In this document: in pieces, positions 32,583-40,524 of the stretch | How the letters are laid out: every line of letters begins with the position of its first letter | Numbering within the stretch: position 1 is the first letter of the stretch | Translations under genes and position numbers: made by a program | Origin: Streptomyces sp. DHE7-1 | GTDB taxonomy: Bacteria; Actinomycetota; Actinomycetes; Streptomycetales; Streptomycetaceae | Direction: 5' to 3' | DNA length: 64,000 nucleotides | Assembly: GCA_016432725.1 (NCBI GenBank) | Contig: JACJDG010000003.1 | Coordinates: 5,362,001 to 5,426,000 of the forward strand | Notes under the pieces: generated by a model | What the model was told of the DNA's origin: nothing | What the model saw: only the letters and a program-made list of their open reading frames with translations | The model's database searches: none

Positions 32583-33826
32583 GTGAACGTGCGGCCGATA
32601 TCGGGGGCATCGGTGGGGGGCCGGAGGTTCGGCCGCAAGGGGCTGGTGCTCATATCCGGCGCTCTGCTCGTGGCCGTCACCGCGTGCGGCGGGGGCGGTG
32701 ACCGGGAGTCCGGCACCGGAGTGGGGGACGGGAAGGGCCAGGACGCCGGCACGCGGCAGAGCGAGCAGTCCACGGCCGCCGTCAGCATCTCGCCCAAGTC
32801 CGGTGCCACCGGCGTCGACACCAGCGGCGCCCTGAAGGTGAGCGTCGCCAAGGGCAAGCTCACCGAGGTCACCGTCAAGGACACCAAGGGCGCGAAGGTG
32901 GACGGCGCCGTCACCGGCGACGGAGCCGCCTGGAAGCCGTCGACCCATCTGGCCGCCGGCACCAAGTACAGCGTGCACGCGGTCGCGAAGGACTCCGCCG
33001 GCCGCGAGGCCGCCGAGGACTCCAGCTTCACCACGCTCACCCCGCGGAACACCTTCGTCGGCTACTTCACCCCGAGGACGGCTCGACCGTCGGGGTGGGC
33101 ATGCCGTTCTCCGTCCGCTTCACCCGCGGCATCACCAGTCCGGCGGACGTCGAGAAGGCCATCAGCGTCAGGACCGAGCCGGCCGTCGACGTCGAGGGGC
33201 ACTGGTTCGGCAACGACCGCCTGGACTTCCGCCCGGAGAAGTACTGGAAGGAAGGCACCAAGGTCACCGTCGACCTCAACCTCGACGGCGTGGAGGGCCG
33301 CGACGGCGTCTACGGCAAGCAGCGCAAGACCGTGAAGTTCACCATCGGCCGCAACCAGGTGTCCGTCGTGGACGCCAAAAAGCACACGATGAAGGTCACC
33401 CAGGACGGCAAGGTCGTCAAGACCATCCCGGTCACCACCGGCAAGCCCGGCTACGAGACCTGGAACGGCCAGATGGTCATGAGCGAGAAGCTCGCCGTGA
33501 CCCGCATGAACGGCGAGACCGTGGGCTACGGCGGCGAGTACGACATCAAGGACGTCCCGCACGCCATCCGCCTGACCAACTCCGGCACCTTCGTCCACGG
33601 CAACTACTGGGGTGGCGGCGCCTTCGGCAACTACAACGCCAGCCACGGCTGCGTCGGACTGCGCGACGTGCGCGGCGGATACGACAAGGGCGTTCCGGCG
33701 GCCTGGTTCTTCAACCACTCGATGCTCGGTGACGTGGTCGTCGTGAAGCACTCCCACGACCGGACGGTGGCCCCGGACAACGGGCTCAACGGCTGGAACA
33801 TGTCGTGGGAGGACTGGAAGAAGTGA
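32583..33826 (+). CDS. L,D-transpeptidase lipoprotein, copy 2, one apparent frameshift
   Basis: About 414 residues when corrected. GTG start with GAGGGGAG about 8 bases upstream, lipoprotein signal (LVLISGALLVAVTAC, then a Gly run), Gly/Gln/Ser-rich linker, Ig-like domains, and a YkuD domain with HGNYWGGGAFGNYNASHGC and GLRD. The frame breaks at 33070-33073, where ACCCCGAGG must be ACCCCCGAGG to read YFTPEDGSTVGVGMPF. It is a clear paralogue of the preceding gene over its whole length, including the C-terminal DNGLNGWNMSWEDWK. Confidence 0.9.
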
Positions 33827-33979
33827 GCCCCGGTTCCCCGTCGCGGTGAGAGCCCGGCGGGGCCGGGTCGCCCCCGGGGCGCGGGTGCGCCGTCGCTGAT
33901 CGCGCGGTGCCCGCGCCCCTCCGGGGCTCTGGTGACGGGCGGCGCCGCGTCAACCGCCGTCAGCCCCGGACCCCCGGTC

Positions 33980-34270
33980 GGTTGTGACGGAGGGCACCGC
34001 GTCAACCGCCGTCAGCCCCCGTGCTGTGCCTGCCCGGGGGCGACCCCCGGAACCCCCGGCCGGTTGTGACGGACGGCACCGCGTCAACCGCCGTCAGCCC
34101 CCGTGCTGTGCCTGCCCGGGGGCGACCCCCGGACCCCTGGCCGGTTGTGACGGACGGCACCGCGTCAACCGCCGTTAGCCCCCGTGCTGTGCCTGCCCGG
34201 GGCGACCCCCGGACCCCCGGCCGGTTGTGACGGACGGCACCGCGTCAACCGCCGTTAGCCCCCGTTAACC
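33980..34270. repeat. Tandem direct repeat, 3 full units of 82, 81 and 80 bp plus a partial fourth
   Basis: Units begin GGTTGTGACGG at 33980, 34062, 34143 and 34223. A degenerate, internally deleted copy precedes them (about 33931-33979). Each unit carries TGACGG pairing with CCGTCA, and CCGGGGG-CGA-CCCCCGG, a second small hairpin. In units 3 and 4 CCGTCA becomes CCGTTA, which keeps pairing through a G-U wobble. The last unit runs into the start region of the enoyl-CoA hydratase. No gene is evident in 33827-34278. Confidence 0.9.
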
Positions 34271-34271
34271 T
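34266..34271 (+). promoter_or_regulatory. Putative -10 box of a leaderless enoyl-CoA hydratase mRNA
   Basis: TAACCT (TAnnnT type) ends 7 bases before the ATG at 34279, and no Shine-Dalgarno is present. This spacing places transcription start at the start codon. No convincing -35 box is seen; the -35 region lies inside the last tandem repeat unit. Confidence 0.45.
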
Positions 34272-34278
34272 GCTCGGC

Positions 34279-35046
34279 ATGACCGTGAATCTCGAAGTCG
34301 CCGAAGGTGTCGGAACGATCCGCCTGGACCGGCCGCCGATGAACGCGCTGGACGTGGCCACGCAGGACCGGCTGAAGGAACTCGCCGAGGAGGCCACGCG
34401 CCGCGAGGACGTGCGCGCCGTGGTGATCTACGGCGGAGAGCGGGTGTTCGCGGCGGGCGCGGACATCAAGGAGATGCAGGAGATGGACCACACCGCGATG
34501 GTCCTGCGCGCCCGCGCCCTGCAGGACTCCTTCACCGCCGTCGCCCGCATCCCCAAGCCCGTCGTCGCGGCCATCACCGGCTACGCGCTCGGCGGCGGCT
34601 GCGAGCTGGCCCTCTGCGCCGACTTCCGCATCGCCGCGGACAACGCCAAGCTGGGCCAGCCCGAGATCCTGCTCGGCCTGATCCCGGGCGCCGGCGGCAC
34701 TCAGCGCCTGCCCCGGCTGGTCGGCCCCTCCAAGGCGAAGGACCTGATCTTCACCGGCCGCCAGGTGAAGGCCGACGAGGCGCTCGCCATCGGCCTGGTG
34801 GACCGGGTCGTCCCGGCCGCCGAGGTGTACGAGCAGGCGCACGCGTGGGCGGCGAGGCTCGCGCAGGGTCCCGCGATCGCGCTGCGCGCCGCGAAGGAGT
34901 CCGTCGACACCGGTCTGGAGACCGACATCGACACCGGTCTGGCCGTCGAACGCAACTGGTTCGCGGGCCTGTTCGCCACCGAGGACCGCGAGCGCGGCAT
35001 GCGCAGCTTCGTGGAGGAGGGGCCGGGCAAGGCCAAGTTCCTGTGA
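34279..35046 (+). CDS. Enoyl-CoA hydratase/isomerase family protein
   Basis: 255-residue crotonase-fold enzyme that likely hydrates trans-2-enoyl-CoA in fatty acid or amino acid breakdown. CoA and oxyanion-hole region FAAGADIKEMQEMD, then GYALGGGCELALCADFRIA with catalytic Glu (E109), and GQPEILLGLIPGAGGTQRL with the second Glu (E129). The two are 20 residues apart, as in true hydratases. It stands alone, so the exact substrate is open. The gene directly follows the tandem repeat array. Confidence 0.92.
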   Translation: MTVNLEVAEGVGTIRLDRPPMNALDVATQDRLKELAEEATRREDVRAVVIYGGERVFAAGADIKEMQEMDHTAMVLRARALQDSFTAVARIPKPVVAAITGYALGGGCELALCADFRIAADNAKLGQPEILLGLIPGAGGTQRLPRLVGPSKAKDLIFTGRQVKADEALAIGLVDRVVPAAEVYEQAHAWAARLAQGPAIALRAAKESVDTGLETDIDTGLAVERNWFAGLFATEDRERGMRSFVEEGPGKAKFL

Positions 35047-35174
35047 CCCCGGACGTGTGAACTCCCGCACAGACGCTTGCAATTGACACGTTGTCTGATC
35101 CGGGTCCCTCGATGGGGCGGTTTATGGGAGCCTTAAATCCACCTTAAGCCTGCCTCGTCGAGGGAGCCTGACGC

Positions 35175-35849
35175 TTGCCCGGAAGTGAGTCGTCTCCGCA
35201 GGTCGGACGGGCTGTCGTCGGTCCTGTAATGCCTTCGGCATATGCCGGAGGGCTGGAGCGGGACGGGAGCGCGCGGGGGGCGTATTCCCCGGGAACGCCC
35301 ACGGAGACGTCTCCGGACGGCCATCATGGGGGCATGGCGGGGCTGGAGGGCATCGGACAGCCGCGGGGACACAGCCGTGCGGCCGCGGCGCGTTGGTCGC
35401 CCGCGGTCGAGGACGAGCGGGCGCTCAAGGCGCTCGAGCTCTTCGGCAACCCGACGGAGGCGGAGGTGCCGCTGCCGTCCCGCCCCGAGTCCGCGGCCAC
35501 CGCCCGCCGGCTGGCCCAGGTCGTCGTCCTGCGGCACTGGGGGCTCACCCCCAAGATGACCGAGGACGCGGTCCTGCTCGTCTCCGAACTCGTCGGCAAC
35601 GCCGTTCGGCACACCGGCGCCCGGGTCTTCGGCCTGCGGATGCGCCGGCGCCGCGGCTGGATCCGCGTGGAGGTCAGGGACCCCTCCCGAGGACTGCCCT
35701 GCCTGATGCCGGTTCAGGAGATGGACGTCAGCGGTCGCGGCCTGTTCCTGGTGGACAAACTCGCCGACCGCTGGGGCGTGGACCTGCTGCCGCGCGGCAA
35801 GACCACCTGGTTCGAGATGCGTGTCGCCGAGCGCGACACCGGCCGCTGA
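35175..35849 (+). CDS. Anti-sigma-factor-type ATP-binding protein (HATPase, RsbW/SpoIIAB-like)
   Basis: Up to 224 residues. The C-terminal 140 residues are a serine-kinase-type HATPase: N box LLVSELVGNAVRHTG, G1-like VEVRDPSRGLP and G2 VSGRGLFLVDKLADRWGV. Streptomyces have many such orphan regulators. The N-terminal 80 residues are low-complexity. The start is uncertain: TTG 35175 has GAGGGAG 8 bases upstream; ATG 35229 and ATG 35334 are alternatives with weaker sites. No sigma factor gene is adjacent. An isolated TTGACA is at 35083-35088 but no good -10 follows. Confidence 0.8.
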   Translation: MPGSESSPQVGRAVVGPVMPSAYAGGLERDGSARGAYSPGTPTETSPDGHHGGMAGLEGIGQPRGHSRAAAARWSPAVEDERALKALELFGNPTEAEVPLPSRPESAATARRLAQVVVLRHWGLTPKMTEDAVLLVSELVGNAVRHTGARVFGLRMRRRRGWIRVEVRDPSRGLPCLMPVQEMDVSGRGLFLVDKLADRWGVDLLPRGKTTWFEMRVAERDTGR

Positions 35850-35943
35850 CGCCACCGCGACCGCCGCCCCCGCCCGGGCGGGGCGACCCGACATCCTCCT
35901 CCGATCGGGCCAATCGGGCGTTTTCTTACCCTTCACCCCTTAA

Positions 35944-36743
35944 ATGGTGCGGGTGACCACGACCAACCGCCGCGAGGCGCTGCGCGCGGGCGCCGGGCTC
36001 GTCGCCGGGGGCGCGTTCGCCGCCGGTTGTGCGGGCGCTCCGGCCGCACCGAGCGCCACCGCCTCCGCCGACGCGTCCGCCCGCGCGTCCGGCCACCACG
36101 CGGCCACCTCCCGTGCCGCCCCCGCCCCCGCTCCTATCCCGGGCAGCCCGCCCAGATCACCCACGGTCCGCGCGGCCGCCTCCGGGTCGCCCTCACCTTC
36201 CACGGCCAGGGCGACCCGGAGCTCGCCGCCTCCCTGCTGGGCACCGCCGAACGCCACGGGGCCCGGCTGACCGTGCTGGCCGTCGGCACCTGGCTGGACG
36301 AGCACCCGGACCTCGCCCGCCGCGTCCTCGACGGCGGCCACGACCTCGGCAACCACACCCAGCGGCACGTCGCCGTCAACGCCATGTCACCGGCCGACGC
36401 CCGCAGGGAGATCACCGACTGCGCGGACCGGCTGAAGCGGCTCACCGGGTCCATCGGCACCTGGTTCCGGCCCTCCCGTTCCCCGACCGCCTCCGCCGAG
36501 GTCGCCGCACTGGCCCGCGCCGCCGGCTACCCGCACGTGCTGTCGTACGACGTCGACTCGCTCGACTACACCCGGCCCGGCGCCGACGCCATCACCCGCA
36601 AGGTCGCGGCCGAGGTCCGCCCCGGCTCGGTGGTGAGCCTGCACTTCGGCTATCCCGGCACGGTCACCGCCCTCCCCGCCGTACTCCACGAACTCGACCG
36701 CCGCGGACTGCGCGCGGTCACCACCACGGAGCTGCTGAGCTGA
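35944..36743 (+). CDS. Polysaccharide-deacetylase-like Tat lipoprotein, one apparent frameshift
   Basis: About 266 residues when corrected. N-terminus NRREALRAGAGLVAGG plus lipobox FAAGC suggests a twin-arginine-exported lipoprotein. NodB-fold motifs: GNHTQRH (metal His pair), WFRPSRSP, and VVSLHFGYPGT. Motif 1, usually TFDDG, reads LTFHGQGD, so the catalytic and metal Asp pair is missing; activity is doubtful. The frame breaks near 36125-36129: a C5 run needs six Cs. The stop overlaps the next start (TGATG), so it is probably co-translated with the beta-propeller protein. Confidence 0.78.
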
Positions 36744-37927
36744 TGCGAACCACGAAAGCCGCCCGCCTGCTGGCCGCCGGAGCCGCCCTCACCGCCCTGA
36801 CCCTGCTGTCCGCGTGCGGCGCCTCCCAGCACCGCGAGAACGAGGCCATCGGCAGCAAGGCGCCCGTCCCGCCGCAGGCGAAGAAGCCACAGGTGGACGT
36901 ACTGCCGGGGATGCCGCCGGTGGAAGACCCCACCGACGTCTACGCCGCCGACCGTCCGGGCCGGCTCTCCCCGGTGGTCGAGGGCTTCCCCTCCCGGGTC
37001 TACGTGCCCAACACCAACTCCGACACCGTCACGGTCATCGACCCGAAGACGTACAAGATCATCGAGACGATCCGGGTGGGCCGCCAGCCGCAGCACGTCG
37101 TGCCCTCCTGGGACCTGAGGACGCTGTGGGTCAACAACGACCTCGGCAACTCCCTCACCCCCATCGACCCGCGGACCGGCAAGGCGGGCAAGCCGGTCGA
37201 CGTGCACGACCCGTACAACCTGTACTTCACGCCCGACGGCAAGTACGCCGTCGTCATGGCCTCCAAGGACCGCCGACTGGTCTTCCGCGACGCGCACACC
37301 ATGAAGGAGGTCAAGGCCGTCCCGGTCGACTGCGCCGGCGTCAACCACGCCGACTTCTCCCTCGACGGCCGCTACTTCATCGTCTCCTGCGAGTTCAGTG
37401 GCGAGCTGCTCAAGGTCGACACCGCGCGGATGGAGGTGATCGGCCGGCAGAAGCTGGACAAGCGCGGCGCCATGCCCCAGGACGTGAAGATCTCACCGGA
37501 CGGCAAGCGGTTCTACATCGCCGACATGGTGGCCAACGGCCTGTGGGTCCTCGACGGCGACACCTTCGGCCGGCCGGCGTTCCTCGCCACCGGCAAGGGC
37601 GCGCACGGCCTCTACGTCAGCCGCGACTCCCGCGAGATGTACGTCTCCAACCGGGGCGAGGGCTCCATCTCCGTCTTCGACTTCACCCGGAACCGGCTCA
37701 CCAAGAAGTGGCACCTGCCCGGCGGCGGCAGCCCCGACATGGGCGGGGTCTCGGCCGACGGCAAGGTGCTGTGGCTCTCCGGCCGCTACAACGCCGAGGT
37801 GTACGCCATCGACACCCGCACCGGCACCCAACTGGCCCGCATCAAGGTCGGCAGCGGTCCGCACGGGCTCGCCGTCTACCCCCAGCCGGGCCGCTACTCC
37901 CTCGGCCACACCGGCGTCTTCCGCTGA
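36743..37927 (+). CDS. YVTN-type beta-propeller lipoprotein
   Basis: 394 residues. Lipoprotein signal (LAAGAALTALTLLSAC, lipobox LSAC), then repeated YVTN/NHL-like blades such as VYVPNTNSDTVTVIDPKT, LWVNNDLGNSLTPIDPRT and MYVSNRGEGSISVFDF, seen about seven times between residues 85 and 390. Probably an extracytoplasmic binding or scaffold protein. Its ATG overlaps the stop of the deacetylase-like gene by one base. Together they look like a two-gene surface module of unknown role. Confidence 0.9.
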   Translation: MRTTKAARLLAAGAALTALTLLSACGASQHRENEAIGSKAPVPPQAKKPQVDVLPGMPPVEDPTDVYAADRPGRLSPVVEGFPSRVYVPNTNSDTVTVIDPKTYKIIETIRVGRQPQHVVPSWDLRTLWVNNDLGNSLTPIDPRTGKAGKPVDVHDPYNLYFTPDGKYAVVMASKDRRLVFRDAHTMKEVKAVPVDCAGVNHADFSLDGRYFIVSCEFSGELLKVDTARMEVIGRQKLDKRGAMPQDVKISPDGKRFYIADMVANGLWVLDGDTFGRPAFLATGKGAHGLYVSRDSREMYVSNRGEGSISVFDFTRNRLTKKWHLPGGGSPDMGGVSADGKVLWLSGRYNAEVYAIDTRTGTQLARIKVGSGPHGLAVYPQPGRYSLGHTGVFR

Positions 37928-37937
37928 GCGGGGTGCG

Positions 37938-38570
37938 TCAGGGGGCGAGCAGCAGCGCCTCCGCGCCCACCACGCGGTAGCCGGCCGCCTGGAACGCCCG
38001 CACGCTGCGGGCGTTCCCCGGCGCCGCCTGGGCCCACAGCGGCTCCTCCGCCAGGTGCCGGGCCGCCGTCACCAGGGCCCGGCCCAGCCCCCGGTGCCGC
38101 GCCCCCTCGTCCACCTCGACGCTCACCTCCAGCCGTCCGCCGACCCCGCGCCCCAGGACCAGCACCCCGCCGTCCGTCGTCCAGGCCCGTACCCCGTCGC
38201 GCCGACGGCGGGCGTAGGCGATGCGCGGGTGGCCGGCGTCCTCGATCTCGGTCAGCGCGAGCGCCGGTGCGCCGGGCAGCGGTGAGCCGACCAGCAGCGC
38301 GTCGACGGTCTCCGCCCGGCGCCCCGTGCGGGCCAGGAGGGCGGCCAGGAAGACGGGGTTCAGCGCCGCGGACAGCGGATCGCAGTCCACCGCGTCCAGC
38401 GTCTCGCGCACCCACCGCGGGTCCTCGTCCGTGAAGACGACGGAGTGCGCGGTGAAGGCCAGCACCCCCGCGTCCCGCGCCCCGTGCTGGGGTACCACCG
38501 TCGTACGGCCGTCGGCCGGCGGGAACACCCCGCGTGCCGCGCCGTCGAGTATGTCCCGCAGGGTCTCCAA
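37938..38570 (-). CDS. GNAT family N-acetyltransferase
   Basis: About 210 residues. The acetyl-CoA site is seen as VDEGARHRGLGRALVTAARHL, followed by APGNARSVRAFQAAGYRVVGAEALLL, typical of the GNAT C-terminal half. The first 90 residues are less conserved. TTG 38570 is chosen because AAGGAG lies 7 bases upstream; upstream in-frame starts lack a ribosome site. Convergent with the beta-propeller gene, 10 bases apart. Acceptor substrate unknown. Confidence 0.85.
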   Translation of the reverse strand: METLRDILDGAARGVFPPADGRTTVVPQHGARDAGVLAFTAHSVVFTDEDPRWVRETLDAVDCDPLSAALNPVFLAALLARTGRRAETVDALLVGSPLPGAPALALTEIEDAGHPRIAYARRRRDGVRAWTTDGGVLVLGRGVGGRLEVSVEVDEGARHRGLGRALVTAARHLAEEPLWAQAAPGNARSVRAFQAAGYRVVGAEALLLAP

Positions 38571-38766
38571 CCCACCGCTCCTTGCGTCTCCACCGACCGG
38601 AAGGCCCAGACTCGCAGATGTGATCGACGACGGCACCGCTCGTCCCGGCGCACGAGGAGGACTTCGCCTGGGTGGTCGCCGCACTGGAGGCGCACACGGA
38701 CCGTTAATCTGACCAGCGTCAGTACGCCAGCACGGCATGAAGAACGCGAACATAAGGGGCGGATCG

Positions 38767-38979
38767 GTGGCGGACATCGAGGAAGCACGCAAGCAGTTCC
38801 AGCGGATCGACGCGGACGGTGACGGTTTCATCACCGCGGCGGAGTTCAAGTCCGCCCTCGCCCAGGGGGGTGACTGGAACGTCACCGACACGGTGGCGGA
38901 GGCCGTCATCCGGACCCGTGACCTCAACGGCGACAAGGTCCTGTCGTTCGACGAGTTCTGGGCCTACCTGAGCAAGTGA
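38767..38979 (+). CDS. Small EF-hand calcium-binding protein
   Basis: 70 residues with two EF-hands: loop 1 DADGDGFITAAE and loop 2 DLNGDKVLSFDE, both with Asp/Asn/Glu ligands at the right positions. Resembles the CabB-type small calcium proteins of Streptomyces, a match from memory. GTG at 38767 with AAGGGGCGG upstream is preferred over the ATG at 38737, which adds a non-conserved decapeptide. Ends in a strong terminator, so it is monocistronic. Confidence 0.9.
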   Translation: MADIEEARKQFQRIDADGDGFITAAEFKSALAQGGDWNVTDTVAEAVIRTRDLNGDKVLSFDEFWAYLSK

Positions 38980-38986
38980 GGTGCCC

Positions 38987-39025
38987 GGAGGGGGTGCCGT
39001 CCCGCAGCGGGACGGCACCCCCTCC
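38987..39025 (+). terminator. Terminator of the EF-hand gene
   Basis: Perfect 18-bp stem GGAGGGGGTGCCGTCCCG with a 3-base loop, 7 bases after the stop codon at 38979. No long U-tract follows, which is common in Streptomyces. Confidence 0.8.
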
Positions 39026-39154
39026 GTCACGACTCCCGCCGGGCCCCGGCGCCCGCGTACCCCCGTTCGCCGCAACGGCCGGAATAGCCCGGCCCCGCGC
39101 GGGGTTGTCGCCCAGGTCAGAAGCATGCACATGCATGGACTGGGAAGGTCTGTC

Positions 39155-39817
39155 ATGAAGATCGGCATCATCGGCGCGGGCAACATCGGCGGCAATCTGA
39201 CCCGGCGGCTCACCTCGCTCGGGCACGACGTGTCCGTGGCCAACTCGCGGGGACCCGAGACCCTGAAGGCCCTGGCCGAGGAGACCGGCGCGACGGCGGT
39301 ACGGGCCGAGGAGGCCGCGGAGGGCGCCGAGGTCGTGGTGGTCACCGTCCCCCTGAAGGCGGTCCCCGGACTCCCCTCCGGCCTGCTGTCCGGCGCCGCC
39401 GAGGGGGTGGCCGTGATCGACACCGGCAACTACTACCCGCAGCAGCGCGACGGCCGGATCGCCGGGATCGAGGACGAGGGCCTGACCGAGAGCCGCTGGA
39501 CCGAGCGGCACCTCCGGCACCCCGTGGTCAAGGCGTTCAACGGCACCTACGCCCAGGACATCCTGGACCGTCCCCGCCCGGCCGGCGACCCCGAGCGGAT
39601 GGCGCTGCCGGTCGCCGGTGACGACGAGGCCGCCAAGCGGATCGTCCGCGACCTCATCGACGAGCTCGGCTTCGACACGGTCGACGCGGGCGGCATCGAC
39701 GACTCCTGGCGCCAGCAGCCGGACACCCCGGTCTACGGCCTGCGGGCGGGCGCCGACGCGGTCCGCGAGGCCCTTTCGAAGGCCTCCCCGGAACGGCCGG
39801 CGGCCTTCCGCGGCTGA
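39155..39817 (+). CDS. NAD(P)-binding oxidoreductase (F420-dependent NADP reductase-like)
   Basis: 220 residues. N-terminal Rossmann motif KIGIIGAGNIGGNLTRRL, NSRGPETL, and VIDTGNYYPQQRDG, typical of the NADP oxidoreductase F420-dependent family often annotated as NADP reductase. The C-terminal half has KAFNGTYAQDILDRPRP. Whether it uses F420 cannot be told from this sequence. ATG 39155 with AAGG 7 bases upstream fits the fold start. The 5' region contains overlapping ATGCATG motifs of no clear meaning. Confidence 0.85.
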   Translation: MKIGIIGAGNIGGNLTRRLTSLGHDVSVANSRGPETLKALAEETGATAVRAEEAAEGAEVVVVTVPLKAVPGLPSGLLSGAAEGVAVIDTGNYYPQQRDGRIAGIEDEGLTESRWTERHLRHPVVKAFNGTYAQDILDRPRPAGDPERMALPVAGDDEAAKRIVRDLIDELGFDTVDAGGIDDSWRQQPDTPVYGLRAGADAVREALSKASPERPAAFRG

Positions 39818-39833
39818 CCCGCCGACGGCGTCG

Positions 39834-40388
39834 TCAGGGCGTGGCCCACTTCCGCAGGGCCGCCTTGTCCGCGAAGGCGGCCACGTCCTTGTCGTGGGGC
39901 TCGCTGCTGTACTGGTGGAAGCGCCACTTGGCCTTGATCCGGGGGTGCCCCGCGCTCACGTAGTCGGCGATCCACAGGCCGTCGCCGGCGTAGGAGGTGC
40001 GGTCCTTGTTCAGCCAGTAGTCGCGGTTGGTGTACAGCAGCACCCTGTTGTGCGGGCGCAGTTGCTTCACCGTCCGGATGAACAGGTCCTTCTCGGCGTT
40101 GCTCGCGTGGTTGCCCTCGCTGGTGGTCTCCCAGTCGACGGCGAGCAGTTCACCCGCCTTCTCCGGGGCGTGCCGGACGAAGTACTCGGCCTGGGCGGTG
40201 ATGTGTCCCGGCCACAGGAAGTGGTAGTAGCCGACGACCAGCCCCGCGTCGCGGCCGTGCTTGGTCTGCGCGGAGAGCCGGGGGTTGACGTACGAACGCC
40301 CCTCCGTCGCCTTGATGAAGACGAAGGAGAGGCCGTCCGTGCCGTAGGACGAGGACTGGTACGCGCTCACGTCGATGCCGTGCAGCAT
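39834..40388 (-). CDS. GH25 lysozyme-like protein without signal peptide
   Basis: 184-residue single-domain GH25 muramidase: GIDVSAYQ, FVFIKATEG, GYYHFLWPG, catalytic pair in LLAVDWETT (DxE), LLYTNRDYW, LWIADYV and FHQYSS. Such enzymes cut the N-acetylmuramic acid to N-acetylglucosamine bond. No signal peptide or wall-binding domain is present, unlike most secreted Streptomyces lysozymes, so export would need another route. Starts at 40388 directly with MLHGIDVSAYQ. Convergent with the oxidoreductase gene, 16 bases apart. Confidence 0.9.
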   Translation of the reverse strand: MLHGIDVSAYQSSSYGTDGLSFVFIKATEGRSYVNPRLSAQTKHGRDAGLVVGYYHFLWPGHITAQAEYFVRHAPEKAGELLAVDWETTSEGNHASNAEKDLFIRTVKQLRPHNRVLLYTNRDYWLNKDRTSYAGDGLWIADYVSAGHPRIKAKWRFHQYSSEPHDKDVAAFADKAALRKWATP

Positions 40389-40524
40389 GGGGGACCCCCC
40401 TGGGGTGCCGTGGGGTTACAGGAGTCGACTCATATATGCCCCGTCCGGCACGAGAGATCCGTCCCGCGCCCTCGGCCGCCGTCGCCGACGGCCCCTCGGC
40501 GCGGGTCTCGCACGCCGAGCCGGA

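Noticed and set aside
33980-34270. CRISPR array
   Set aside because: The repeats are directly adjacent 80-82 bp units without variable spacers, and no cas genes are near.
35083-35111. Promoter with TTGACA for the anti-sigma-type gene
   Set aside because: The -35 box is perfect, but no TAnnnT lies 16-19 bases downstream, so I did not list it as a feature.
39123-39137. GCATGCACATGCATGG as an operator before the oxidoreductase gene
   Set aside because: Short overlapping ATGCATG motifs occur easily; there is no clear promoter around them.
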